Shown: piece by piece, positions 1 to 7,806 of the stretch
Position numbering within the stretch: position 1 is the first letter of the stretch
Layout of the letters: each line of letters opens with the position of its first letter
From: an uncultured Opitutia bacterium
GTDB taxonomy: Bacteria > Verrucomicrobiota > Verrucomicrobiia > Opitutales > Opitutaceae
Reading direction: 5' to 3'
Length of the DNA: 32,865 bases
Assembly: GCA_903840415.1 (NCBI GenBank)
Contig: CAIMFY010000008.1
Span: forward strand, 1 to 32,865
Program-made: the position numbers and the translations under genes
Notes under the pieces: model-generated
Seen by the model: only the letters and a program-made list of their open reading frames with translations
Told to the model about the DNA's origin: nothing
The model's database searches: none

Positions 1-1248
1 TACCGGGACGAGCGAACGCTCGGCGAGCGCACCGTGGCCGATTTCGCGACGACCGGGGCCGATGAAGCGGCCGGCTTCGCCGACGGAGAACGGCGGGAAA
101 TTATAGTGAAGAATAAAACTCTTCGACTTCGCACCGCCGGTGAGGCCGTCCATGTCCTGGGCTTCCTTGGTCGGCCCGAGGGTGACGATGGCGATGTTCT
201 GGGTGTCGCCGCGCTGGAACATGGCCGAGCCGTGCACGCGGGGGAGGACACCGACCTGCGCCTGAATCGGGCGGAGCGTCTTCGCATCGCGATGATCTGA
301 ACGGACGCCCTTGGCGAGGACGGTGGCGCGGTAGGCTTTGTATTGGAGGTCTTCGAAGACGACGTTGAGGTCGACATCGGTGAACTTGCCTTCGCCGAGT
401 TCGGCGAGGAGGGCGGCCTTCGCCTCTTCCTTGAGGAGCTTCACGTTCGCGGAGCGGATGTTCTTCTCGAAGCCGAAGATGGCGGCGGAAACGCGCTCGG
501 CGGGGACGACGCGCTCGATGATCGCGCGGGCCTCGGGCGTGGCGCCGACGAGCTTGAAGGTCTGCTTGGATTTTCCGGCGAGGGTGACGAGTTCCTTGAT
601 CGCCGTGATGATCGGCTGGATGGACTCGTGGCCGAAGGCGAGGGCCTCGACGAATTTCTCCTCGGAGATTTGGTCGGCGGAGCCTTCGATCATCAGCATG
701 TCTTTCGAGTTGCCGACGTAGATGAGGTCGAGTGACGAGGAATACATCTGCTCGATCGTCGGGTTGGCGACGAACTTGTCCTCGATGAGCGCGACGCGGA
801 CGCAGCCGATCGGCCCGTTCCACGGAATGTCGGAGATAGCGAGCGCGGCGCTGGCGCCGTTGACCATCGCGATGTCGGAATCGTTGATCAAATCGGCTGA
901 CATCAGTGTGCCGATGATCTGCACTTCATTGAGGAAACCCTCGGGGAAGAGCGGGCGGCAGGGACGATCGCAGAGGCGGGAGATCAGGATCTCGCGCTCG
1001 GAGGGACGGCCCTCGCGCTTGAAGTAGCCACCGGGGAAACGGCCGGCCGCGGCGTATTTGTCGCGGTAGTCGCAGGTGAGCGGGAAGAAATCCTGGCCGG
1101 GACGCATGGTCTGGGCGACGCAGGCGGTGACGAAGACGTTGGTCTCGCCGACGCAGACATTGACGGCGCCGCCAGCGAGCTGGGCGATAGAGCCGGTGGA
1201 GAACGTGAGCCCGAGGCCGGGCACGGTGACATTATATTTCTGATTCAT
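1..1248 (-). CDS. pnp: Polyribonucleotide nucleotidyltransferase, 3' end cut by window
   Basis: PNPase degrades RNA phosphorolytically from the 3' end and is part of the cytoplasmic RNA-decay machinery. The 416 codons present run in frame from ATG at 1248 to base 1. They cover the first RNase PH domain (about residues 1-215), the helical linker and the beginning of the second RNase PH core. The family motif GRFPGGYFKREGRPSERE is at residues 69-86, followed by SRLCDRPCRPLFPEGF. The visible end, GALAERSLVP, is the start of the catalytic second core. The KH and S1 RNA-binding domains would lie outside the window. The start is fixed by the MNQKYNVTVPG N-terminus. It lies downstream of rpsO, as in many bacteria, after a hairpin-rich leader of roughly 250 bases that may control it. 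The identification is secure. Confidence 0.97.
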   Translation of the reverse strand, partial: MNQKYNVTVPGLGLTFSTGSIAQLAGGAVNVCVGETNVFVTACVAQTMRPGQDFFPLTCDYRDKYAAAGRFPGGYFKREGRPSEREILISRLCDRPCRPLFPEGFLNEVQIIGTLMSADLINDSDIAMVNGASAALAISDIPWNGPIGCVRVALIEDKFVANPTIEQMYSSSLDLIYVGNSKDMLMIEGSADQISEEKFVEALAFGHESIQPIITAIKELVTLAGKSKQTFKLVGATPEARAIIERVVPAERVSAAIFGFEKNIRSANVKLLKEEAKAALLAELGEGKFTDVDLNVVFEDLQYKAYRATVLAKGVRSDHRDAKTLRPIQAQVGVLPRVHGSAMFQRGDTQNIAIVTLGPTKEAQDMDGLTGGAKSKSFILHYNFPPFSVGEAGRFIGPGRREIGHGALAERSLVPV

Positions 1249-1346
1249 TTCGATTTCGGATGCGGACGGATTGTGTCTGCGGATAAGGCGAGCGCGGTCA
1301 GCGACACACGACTGGGGACGGCTCGGGGCTTCCGGGATCGGAAGCA

Positions 1347-1488
1347 GCGGTGGCACGGGGCCACCGCGGTTGGGGTTTCACGAAACCCGCTTTTTGTCTG
1401 CTCGGTCTTCGCGCGAGAGATTCCCGTTTGCCGCCCGTTGGCGAGTTTGCCGCGGCGGCAAACGGAAATGTCCCGGCTCGGAACCGAG
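1347..1488 (-). promoter_or_regulatory. Hairpin-rich pnp 5' leader
   Basis: The spacer between the rpsO terminator and pnp has several perfect inverted repeats. CCGTTTGCCGCC (1424-1435) pairs with GGCGGCAAACGG (1454-1465), a 12-bp stem. GTTTGCCG (1445-1452) can instead pair with CGGCAAAC (1456-1463), so the two stems exclude each other. Further stems are 1373-1378/1383-1388 and 1347-1354/1360-1367, plus a short one at 1477-1488. In E. coli the pnp leader hairpin is cut by RNase III and mediates autoregulation by PNPase. An equivalent role here is inferred from position only. No convincing promoter was found in the spacer. Confidence 0.5.
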
Positions 1489-1489
1489 T

Positions 1490-1531
1490 GTCAGTAAAGA
1501 CAACAGGCGACCCGCGGTTCGGGTCGCCTGT
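1490..1531 (-). terminator. Rho-independent terminator of rpsO
   Basis: A perfect 12-bp inverted repeat (1503-1514 with 1520-1531, loop CGGTT) lies 12 bases past the rpsO stop. Read on the minus strand it is followed by TTGTCTTTACTGA, a moderately T-rich tail. Its placement between rpsO and pnp matches the attenuating terminator known in the E. coli rpsO-pnp operon, so some read-through into pnp is likely. Confidence 0.75.
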
Positions 1532-1543
1532 GTGACGAAAGCG

Positions 1544-1810
1544 TTATTTGCGAAGGTTCAGCTTCTGCAACAGCTCGGTATATTTCGGAAGGTTATGCTT
1601 CTTGAGATAATCGAGGAGTTTGCGACGGCGGGATGCCATCTGCAGGAGGCCGCGGCGGCTGTGGAAGTCTTTGCGGTGCGTGCGCAAGTGCTCGGTCAAG
1701 TGATTGATCCGGGCGGTGAGCAGCGCGACTTGGACTTCGGACGAGCCGGTATCCTTCTCGTGAGTTTTGTATTCTGCGATGATTTCGGGTTTAACGACTG
1801 TGGTGGACAT
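1544..1810 (-). CDS. rpsO: 30S ribosomal protein S15
   Basis: Primary 16S rRNA-binding protein of the small subunit platform. The 88 residues match the usual S15 length. The family signature is plain: [19 protein letters not shown] followed by [18 protein letters not shown] and [12 protein letters not shown]. The basic helices contact the three-way junction of the 16S central domain. The ATG at 1810 gives the standard N-terminus. It is preceded by a 226-base spacer after the DUF721 gene, so it probably has its own promoter, although no clear one was recognised. The terminator at 1490-1531 separates it from pnp. Confidence 0.98.
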   Translation of the reverse strand: MSTTVVKPEIIAEYKTHEKDTGSSEVQVALLTARINHLTEHLRTHRKDFHSRRGLLQMASRRRKLLDYLKKHNLPKYTELLQKLNLRK

Positions 1811-2036
1811 GGTTTATGGGTTTGGTTTCACGACTGTAGGGAACCCTTGCGGGCTCCGTGGCGCCCGCTTACCGCGACCGAAATCGCGACTCGCCGGCGT
1901 CACCGTTCCAATCCGGCGGAGTGCCGGACCAGTCATGGTGGGCACCCGCAACCGGCGGATGTCCACTGACGCAAGGGAACAGATTCCAGAATCGGCCCGG
2001 GGCGCGCAAGCGAAAATTTTGGTGCCACCGAAGACT

Positions 2037-2447
2037 TTAACCCGCGCGCAAGTTAAGGGCTTTGACGGTCTCGCAGCCGGGGAGTTTCCGGATGCGGGTG
2101 ACGATTTCCTCGCGGTTGAGAAAAAGCTCGTTGCGGACGACGGAGTGCGCGGCGAAGACGGTGAGTTTGCTGCGTTCAAGGCGTGCGGCGTGCGAGTAGG
2201 CAGCGTTGGCGGCGCCGACGAGTTCGGTCCAGTGATCGCGGATGACCTGTTCGGGCGAAGCGCGGCCGATCTGGTGCTGGACCATCAACTGCTCGACGAT
2301 GGTCGCGAGTGATTGCGTGGCGCGGCGCTTCGAGCGTGGCGGATCGTCGGGCGCGACGCCGCGGAGATCGCCGACGAGTTCTTCAGCGAGTTTGCTGAAC
2401 CGGTGCGGCTCCTCAGCGACGGGGTTCGCGATGATTTTCCGCTTCAT
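2037..2447 (-). CDS. DUF721 (DciA-like) protein
   Basis: A 136-residue protein starting at MKRKIIANP. The C-terminal half carries the DUF721 pattern: VIRDHWTELVG, then hydrophobic SKLTVFAAHSVVRNEL and a terminal helix ending VKALNLRAG. DUF721 proteins include DciA, the ancestral loader of the replicative helicase DnaB. Whether this copy has that role is inference. An in-frame start at 2519 would add 24 low-complexity residues and a longer overlap with the upstream gene, so 2447 was preferred. It overlaps the glycosyltransferase upstream by 35 bases, which suggests co-transcription, and is followed by rpsO. Confidence 0.75.
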   Translation of the reverse strand: MKRKIIANPVAEEPHRFSKLAEELVGDLRGVAPDDPPRSKRRATQSLATIVEQLMVQHQIGRASPEQVIRDHWTELVGAANAAYSHAARLERSKLTVFAAHSVVRNELFLNREEIVTRIRKLPGCETVKALNLRAG

Positions 2448-3213
2448 AGAGTCGGGAGTACCGGACGAAAGCGCCGAAGGCCGTGGCCCACGCGATGTAG
2501 AAACCGGGAAAGCCGTCAAGGCAGCCGCACTTGAACACGTAGGCGCGGAAGAAACGCCAACCCGGTCGGATGATGGCGGCGGCCAGAGAGAACTTTTTTC
2601 CGCCCGCTTGCTGCTGTCGCACGAAAAGATCGGCGAAGGGATTTATTTTGGCGACATGGCTAGCGAGCGTCGGGAACGAATAGTGGTGCAGATCGCCGCG
2701 CAGCGTGGCGACCGGGCCGGCGCATTCGATCTTTTCGTGGACGAATTCGTCGCCGCCCCAGCGCGCGCGGTCGCGATGGAGAAAACGCAGGCTGTGGTCG
2801 GGATACCAGTCGCCGTGAGTAATCCAGCGGTCGATGAACCAGACTTTACGGGGGAAACGCGCGCCGGCAAACTGGTCGCGATCGGGGCGGGCGAAAAACG
2901 CGATCAGATCTTCGCGGAGTGCGGCGGAGACTTCCTCGTCGGCGTCGATCGAGAGCACCCACGGATGGGCGGCGAGGGCGAGAGCGGCGTTCTTGGTGTC
3001 GCGGTAGCCGTGCCACTCGAGGTGCGCGACGCGCGCGCCGAATTTTTCCGCGACGGCGGCGCTGTCGTCGATCGTAGCGTTAAGGACAACCACGATGTCT
3101 GCGACCCAACCTTGGACGCTCGCGAGGCAGCGCGGCAAGTTGTGCGCTTCGTTCTTCGCGACGACGACGACTGAGATGCTCAATGGTGCTGCCACGCGAC
3201 GATGAAGGATCAA
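2413..3213 (-). CDS. Glycosyltransferase family 2, WaaE/KdtX-like
   Basis: A GT-A fold sugar transferase of the group that adds glucose to the lipopolysaccharide core. The opening strand LSISVVVVAKNEA is the family-2 nucleotide-sugar site, and SIDADEE (about residues 88-94) supplies the metal-binding DXD. The later YPDHSLRFLHRDRARW and FVHEKIEC segments are typical of WaaE/KdtX homologues. The start is uncertain. TTG at 3213 overlaps the upstream stop as TTGA, giving 266 residues; GTG at 3195 would also fit. A TTG farther upstream (3267) would overlap the neighbour by 58 bases and looks unlikely. It is coupled to the next glycosyltransferase and probably acts at the inner membrane on a cell-surface glycan. 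The exact sugar is not predictable. Confidence 0.8.
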   Translation of the reverse strand: MILHRRVAAPLSISVVVVAKNEAHNLPRCLASVQGWVADIVVVLNATIDDSAAVAEKFGARVAHLEWHGYRDTKNAALALAAHPWVLSIDADEEVSAALREDLIAFFARPDRDQFAGARFPRKVWFIDRWITHGDWYPDHSLRFLHRDRARWGGDEFVHEKIECAGPVATLRGDLHHYSFPTLASHVAKINPFADLFVRQQQAGGKKFSLAAAIIRPGWRFFRAYVFKCGCLDGFPGFYIAWATAFGAFVRYSRLYEAENHREPRR

Positions 3214-4154
3214 ATTTTCCCGACGAGCGAGCGCGGGATTTGGTAAAGATAGCCGCACGAGCGCCAACCGCGGACGAGGGCTTTTTTCGCGGCATCCGTC
3301 TGGAAACCGAGCCAGTAAACGAGTGCGAGCAGGGCAAAGCCGAGGGCTTTCACGAGGTTACCGAGAAATCGCGACGCGAAATAACCGCCCGCGCCCGTCT
3401 GGCCGGCGCGATCGATGACGCGGGAGCGGGCGGAGTCGAACGCGTGGCGCGCGGCGTAGCGAAAGGTCGTGCGACTCGCCGGCATCTGGTGCTGCACGGC
3501 GGCGGCGGGCGCGAACCACACTTCGAGACCGGCGGCACGCACGCGGCGGATCATTTCGCTGTCGCCGCCGGAGAAATAATTTCCCGCGGCGCGATCGAGG
3601 GCAGTATGAAACGGGCCAAGGTTTTCAAAAATCCATTTCGGAAAAGCGAGGTTGGCACCCATCGGCGAGTGGCGCGCCGCGATCGGGCCGAGGTCGGCGC
3701 GGAAGGCGAGGGGCGCGTGCCATTCGCGCACCCAGACGGGCAGACCGTCGGGGAAAATCGGAATCACTTCGCCGCCGACGGCACCGATCTTGCGGGCGGC
3801 GGCATCGGCGATAAGGGCGACGGTCATGTGCGCGAGCCAGTCGGGTTGCACCAAAATGTCGTCGTCACCGAAGACGATAATTTCGCCGCGCGCCTCGGTG
3901 AGGGCGCGGTTGCGGGCGTGGTCGAGGCCCTGTTTTTCCTCCCGGATGAGACGGGGTGCGGGTTGCGCTGCGGCGAACTCGGCCACGACGGCGGCGGTGT
4001 GGTCGCGCGAGTTGTTGTCGATGACGAGGATCTCGTAGTGGTGGCGCGGGAATTGTTGCGCAACGAGGCCGGCGAGCGTCTGGCGCAGGTAGTCGGCGCG
4101 ATTGTAGGTGGGAATCGCGACGGTGACCTTGAGCGTGGCGGCAGGCGGTGGCAT
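3210..4154 (-). CDS. Glycosyltransferase family 2
   Basis: A 314-residue GT-A glycosyltransferase. VTVAIPTYNRADYL (about 11-24) is the nucleotide-binding start, ILVIDNNSRD follows, and FGDDD (95-99) is the DXD metal site. GLDHARNRALTEARGE between them is typical of family-2 enzymes. A hydrophobic segment near the C-terminus (ALGFALLALVYWLGF) suggests membrane association. ATG at 4154 was chosen because the longer reading frame adds 77 arginine- and proline-rich residues that run into the divergent methyltransferase gene. It heads the glycosyltransferase-DUF721-rpsO series and diverges from the methyltransferase across 85 bases. Donor and acceptor are unknown. Confidence 0.82.
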   Translation of the reverse strand: MPPPAATLKVTVAIPTYNRADYLRQTLAGLVAQQFPRHHYEILVIDNNSRDHTAAVVAEFAAAQPAPRLIREEKQGLDHARNRALTEARGEIIVFGDDDILVQPDWLAHMTVALIADAAARKIGAVGGEVIPIFPDGLPVWVREWHAPLAFRADLGPIAARHSPMGANLAFPKWIFENLGPFHTALDRAAGNYFSGGDSEMIRRVRAAGLEVWFAPAAAVQHQMPASRTTFRYAARHAFDSARSRVIDRAGQTGAGGYFASRFLGNLVKALGFALLALVYWLGFQTDAAKKALVRGWRSCGYLYQIPRSLVGKI

Positions 4155-4187
4155 GGAGCGCCGACGAGTGAGCGCGGGGTCAGGCGG

Positions 4188-4215
4188 GCGCGCAAAGAAA
4201 AAGCTTTCCGCGCGC
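4188..4215. repeat. Imperfect inverted repeat in divergent spacer
   Basis: GCGCGCAAAG (4188-4197) and CTTT-CC-GCGCGC (4204-4215) form an interrupted inverted repeat around an A-rich centre. It sits in the 85-base spacer between divergent glycosyltransferase and methyltransferase starts. It could be a shared operator or a transcript hairpin. There is no further evidence for either. Confidence 0.3.
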
Positions 4216-4239
4216 GGCGGCGGACGGTTCGCTGAGCGC

Positions 4240-4950
4240 ATGGCGTTCAAGCACTGGCCCTTCGTCCGCGATGTCCGCTTCGCGCAGAAATGCGGCCGTT
4301 TCCTCCGCGGTGCGCGCAAACGGCGGGGCGACTTGAACTGGGACGAGTATCTCCGCATCGCGCGGCATTTTAAGCTCGATGACATGGGTAGCTTTCCTGA
4401 GCGCGGCTACCTGTTTCAGCTCGCGAGCGATCTGCCGGCGGAGGCGCAGGTGATTGAGGTGGGCTCTTGGATGGGGGCGTCGACGTGCTTTATCGCCGGT
4501 GGACTCAAAGGCACGGCGGCGAAGATTTTCGCGGTGGATAATTTTCAGGGGCTATCCACGTGCGGTGAGGACGCGGTGTGGTATGAGCGGCATTTCCAGA
4601 AACTCGGGGCTAAGAGCACGCTGGAAATTTTCCGGCAGAATTTTGCGGAGCTGGGTTTCGCATCACGCGCCGAACCAGTGGTGAATGATTCGCTCGCGGC
4701 GGCGACGCAGCTCGCGGCCAAACGCGGGACGATCGATTTCGTTTTTATCGACGGCGATCATTCTTACGAGGCGTGCAAGGCGGATATCCTCGCCTGGGTG
4801 CCGTTTGTGAAACGCGGCGGCGTGATCGCGTTTCACGACTTTGGCAGCCGGGCGGATGGCGTGACGCGCGCGATTTTCGAGGAAACGAAGGCGGGGCGCT
4901 TCGGCCAGATCGTCGGTGTGGCGGGGACGATTATTGCGTTTCGATTGTGA
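4240..4950 (+). CDS. Class I SAM-dependent methyltransferase
   Basis: A 236-residue Rossmann-fold methyltransferase of the Methyltransf_24 type. VIEVGSWMGAS (71-81) is the SAM-binding motif I. The acidic end of strand 2 is IFAVDNF (about 96-102). VFIDGDHSYEACKADI (168-183) is the characteristic motif of this group, followed by the strand RGGVIAFHDF. ATG at 4240 begins MAFKHWPF and leaves a sensible divergent spacer; the upstream extension is antisense to the neighbouring glycosyltransferase. Its position among glycosyltransferases suggests methylation of a sugar or glycan precursor, which is inference. Its last 20 bases overlap the end of the convergent family-9 glycosyltransferase gene. Confidence 0.82.
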   Translation: MAFKHWPFVRDVRFAQKCGRFLRGARKRRGDLNWDEYLRIARHFKLDDMGSFPERGYLFQLASDLPAEAQVIEVGSWMGASTCFIAGGLKGTAAKIFAVDNFQGLSTCGEDAVWYERHFQKLGAKSTLEIFRQNFAELGFASRAEPVVNDSLAAATQLAAKRGTIDFVFIDGDHSYEACKADILAWVPFVKRGGVIAFHDFGSRADGVTRAIFEETKAGRFGQIVGVAGTIIAFRL

Positions 4951-5974
4951 GTCGGGCGGCGACGGCGGCGTAGACTTGATCGACCGTCAACTTGCGGACG
5001 CAGTAGCTGCGGTAGGCATCGCCTTTAACGCAGGGCGTGGGAGCGGTGGCGCCGAGGCAGGAGCAGGGCAGTGAGGTTTGGAGCACGGTGTGGTGGGGGC
5101 CGTTCGGGCGCCAGATGATGGCGTTCTGCGAACCGAAGAGCGCGACGACTGGCGTGCCGACGGCAGCGGCGACGTGCATCGGGCCGCTGTCGTGGCAAAG
5201 GAACACGTCGAATTGCGCGGCGAGGGCGGCGAATTCACCGACGGGCAGCGTGCGTTCGAGGGCGATGAGGTGCGACTTCGCGTGCGAACGAATTTCCAGC
5301 ACGAGCGATTGTTCGGCCGGGCCGGCGACGAGGAAGATTTGCGCGCCCAGTTCGTCCTGCAGACGGTCGCAAACCGCGGCGAAGCGTTCGGGCGGCCAGA
5401 CCCGGTGGGCGCTGCGGCTACCGGGATGAACGAGGATTTTTTTCCCGCCGCGCGGAACCAGTTTCTTTGCGACTACGAGATCGGCGGGACGCGGGACGAG
5501 CCGCACTTCGCGCGACGCGAGCGGAACGCCGATGGGTGTGAGCAGTTGCAGGTAGGTTTCGGTGATCGAATGGGAATCGTAGAACGCGTTCGTGACCTTG
5601 GCGGAGTGCGTGTAGATACTCGGATAGCGAAAGTTGATCAGTTCACGATCGAAGGCCACGCGGATGAGCGCACCGGTGAGGCGTGTGAGCACGGCGGTTT
5701 TTTCCGTGTTGTCGAAGTCGAGGACGTGCGTGAAGCCCGAGGCGCGCAGCGAGCGCAGAAACGCGGGCCACTTGGCGAGCCGGCGCGGAAACGTGAGCGT
5801 GTCATTGACGTCAGGATTGAGCGCGAGCACTCCGGCGTAGGGCTCCTCGGTGAGCGCGGTGATCCGGGCGGCGGGCCAGTGGAGCCGGAGATTGCGAAAG
5901 GCCGGGCCGAGCAACACGATGTCGCCGAGATAGCGGCGGCGGATGACGAGGACGTGCGGGGCGTCGGCGAGCAT
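4931..5974 (-). CDS. Glycosyltransferase family 9 (heptosyltransferase-like)
   Basis: A 347-residue GT-B enzyme related to the ADP-heptose:LPS heptosyltransferases. It opens with HVLVIRRRYLGDIVL, the family-9 N-terminal motif. ILVHPGSRSAHRVWP marks the start of the C-terminal donor-binding domain, and DVFLCHDSGPMHVAAAVGT is the hallmark GT9 motif before VVALFG. ATG at 5974 was chosen because the frame upstream is an arginine-rich shadow of the ABC exporter. It lies 29 bases after the exporter stop and probably shares its transcript. The probable role is addition of heptose or another sugar to the lipopolysaccharide core on the cytoplasmic side of the inner membrane. The 3' end overlaps the methyltransferase gene on the other strand by 20 bases. 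Confidence 0.88.
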   Translation of the reverse strand: MLADAPHVLVIRRRYLGDIVLLGPAFRNLRLHWPAARITALTEEPYAGVLALNPDVNDTLTFPRRLAKWPAFLRSLRASGFTHVLDFDNTEKTAVLTRLTGALIRVAFDRELINFRYPSIYTHSAKVTNAFYDSHSITETYLQLLTPIGVPLASREVRLVPRPADLVVAKKLVPRGGKKILVHPGSRSAHRVWPPERFAAVCDRLQDELGAQIFLVAGPAEQSLVLEIRSHAKSHLIALERTLPVGEFAALAAQFDVFLCHDSGPMHVAAAVGTPVVALFGSQNAIIWRPNGPHHTVLQTSLPCSCLGATAPTPCVKGDAYRSYCVRKLTVDQVYAAVAARLTIETQ

Positions 5975-6003
5975 CGAAAAAAGAGCGCAACAAGACTGCG
6001 CCG

Positions 6004-7755
6004 CTATGCGCTGTTGCCCTGCTGGCGATCGTAAAGCGAACGATAAAGCGCATTTGCAGTGTAGAGCTCGACGTGGTTGCCGGTTGCGACAATGCGCCCT
6101 TGATCGAACACGAGGATTTTCGTGGCGTCGCGAATGGTGGAAAAGCGGTGCGCGATGATGAAAACGGTTTTGCCGACGACGAGTTTTTTGAGCGCTGCCT
6201 GAATCGCAGCTTCGCTGTCGCCGTCGAGCGCGCTGGTGGCCTCGTCGAGGATGAGGATGGGAGCGTTGCGGAGAAATGCGCGCGCCAGCGCGATGCGCTG
6301 CTTCTGTCCGCCGGAGAGACGGCCGCCGCGCTCGCCGACGACAGTGTCGTAACCGAGCCCGCCTTCGAGTTTGACGATGAAGTCGTGGGCGAAGGCGTCG
6401 CGCGCGGCCTGCTCGACTTCGGCGCGCGTGGCGCCGGCGCGGCCGAGCTGGAGATTCGCGAGGATCGTGTCGTTGAAGAGCACGGGGTCTTGCGAGACGA
6501 CGGCGATGTTGCGTCGCAGATCGGCGAGGCGCAGCGAGCGAACGTCGTGGCCATCGATCGTCACGCGGCCGGCAGCGACCTCGTAAAAACGCGGGACGAG
6601 GTTCGCAAACGTGGTCTTGCCCGCGCCGCTTGGTCCGACGAGCGCGCAGACCGTGCCGGCGGGCACCGTGACACTCACACCGCGCAGGACGGGCTCGTTG
6701 GTTTTGTAGGCGAACGAGACATCGTCGAACACGACGTCGCCGCGCAGTCGGCCGACAGTGACGGGTTGCGCGGGGTCGGCGATCGTGACGGGTTCGTTGA
6801 GGACGACCTCGATTCGATCGAGTGCCGCGGTGCCGCGCTTGAGCTCGTTGTTGAGCGTGCCGACTTTCTTGATCGGCTCGTAGCACATGTAGAGCGCGAG
6901 GATGACGGAGATGAACGTCTCGAGTTGCACGCCGCGGCCGTAGGCGAAGACGAGCGTGCCGGCGATGCCGATCGCGGAGAGCACCTCGATTGCCGGCGTG
7001 AGCGCCTGGGCATACTTCGCGATCTTCATTTGCGAGGTGATGAGTTCGCGGCAGGCGACGGCGAAGCGCGTGGTCTCGCGCTCCTCAAGGCCGAAGGCGC
7101 GGACTTCGCGGGCCGCAGCGAGATTTTCGGAGAAATGGCTCGTGACATCGCCGAGCTGCGCCTGCATTCGCGCGGCGCGTTTCATGACTTTACGCCCGAC
7201 GTAGCGCACGGGAAACACCGTGAGCGGCACCGCGCCGAGCGTGATGAGCACCATCAGCACGCCCTGCTGCGCGAACGCCTGCCAAACGAGAAAACCGAGC
7301 GCACCGAGAAGCTGCATCGGCTGCTTCACACCGTCGTTGGCGAGCAGGGTGAGCGTGAACTGGAGTTGACCGGTATCGGCGAGACCGCGCGAAAGCAGGT
7401 CGCCGCTGGACTTGCTCTGGAGAAACGAGAGTGGCAACACCTGCAACTTGCGGAAATAATCGAGGCGGATCGCCTCGAGGATGCGCACGCCGGCGAGTTG
7501 GGTGTAGTAGCTGTTGAGGTAGCCGCTGATGGCGCGCAGCAGGAAGGCAAGCGGGATCGCGCCGGCGATTAGGGCGATGGTGCCGAGCGGCAACGCCCCG
7601 CCGGTGCGGTCAAAGATCGGCGGGAAAACATATTTGATGAGCGACGGCAGCGCCACGCCGCTCGTCGCCCCGAACAGCAGCGCGTAAAAAATCGCCGCAA
7701 TGATCGGGCCGCGGACGGTGCGGAAATATCTGAAGTAGGGACGGAGACGGCGCAT
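6004..7755 (-). CDS. ABC exporter, MsbA-type (fused TM and ATPase)
   Basis: A 583-residue half-transporter with an N-terminal type-1 exporter membrane domain (about 1-325, hydrophobic segments near 18-40, 55-75, 148-185 and 255-290) and a C-terminal ATPase. Walker A is GPSGAGKT (374-381), the Q-loop is VVSQDP, the signature is LSGGQKQR (480-487), Walker B is ILILDEATSALD (500-511) and the H-loop is IIAHRFST. All key residues are intact, so it should be active as a homodimer. MsbA itself flips lipid A-core across the inner membrane. The family-9 glycosyltransferase next door fits that role, but drug or glycolipid export cannot be excluded. It follows oppC by 51 bases on the same strand. Confidence 0.85.
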   Translation of the reverse strand: MRRLRPYFRYFRTVRGPIIAAIFYALLFGATSGVALPSLIKYVFPPIFDRTGGALPLGTIALIAGAIPLAFLLRAISGYLNSYYTQLAGVRILEAIRLDYFRKLQVLPLSFLQSKSSGDLLSRGLADTGQLQFTLTLLANDGVKQPMQLLGALGFLVWQAFAQQGVLMVLITLGAVPLTVFPVRYVGRKVMKRAARMQAQLGDVTSHFSENLAAAREVRAFGLEERETTRFAVACRELITSQMKIAKYAQALTPAIEVLSAIGIAGTLVFAYGRGVQLETFISVILALYMCYEPIKKVGTLNNELKRGTAALDRIEVVLNEPVTIADPAQPVTVGRLRGDVVFDDVSFAYKTNEPVLRGVSVTVPAGTVCALVGPSGAGKTTFANLVPRFYEVAAGRVTIDGHDVRSLRLADLRRNIAVVSQDPVLFNDTILANLQLGRAGATRAEVEQAARDAFAHDFIVKLEGGLGYDTVVGERGGRLSGGQKQRIALARAFLRNAPILILDEATSALDGDSEAAIQAALKKLVVGKTVFIIAHRFSTIRDATKILVFDQGRIVATGNHVELYTANALYRSLYDRQQGNSA

Positions 7756-7806
7756 CAGGGCTGGATGTGACGGCGATTGAACGCACCGCGGGCGAATCGT
7801 TCCACC

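Noticed and set aside
1373-1395. Plus-strand terminator: GGGTTT/AAACCC stem followed by TTTTT
   Set aside because: No plus-strand gene ends nearby. On the transcribed minus strand there is no T-run after the stem, so it is better read as one of the pnp leader hairpins.
1811-2036. Promoter or tRNA in the spacer upstream of rpsO
   Set aside because: No cloverleaf could be built, and the best -35/-10 pairs on the minus strand matched the consensus too poorly to report.
5975-6886. N-terminal extension of the family-9 glycosyltransferase
   Set aside because: The frame stays open upstream but reads as Arg-rich sequence inside the exporter gene. The conserved GT9 N-terminus starts at 5974.
6073-7572. 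A 499-codon open frame on the plus strand
   Set aside because: Entirely antisense to the ABC exporter, whose Walker, signature and H-loop motifs are intact on the minus strand.
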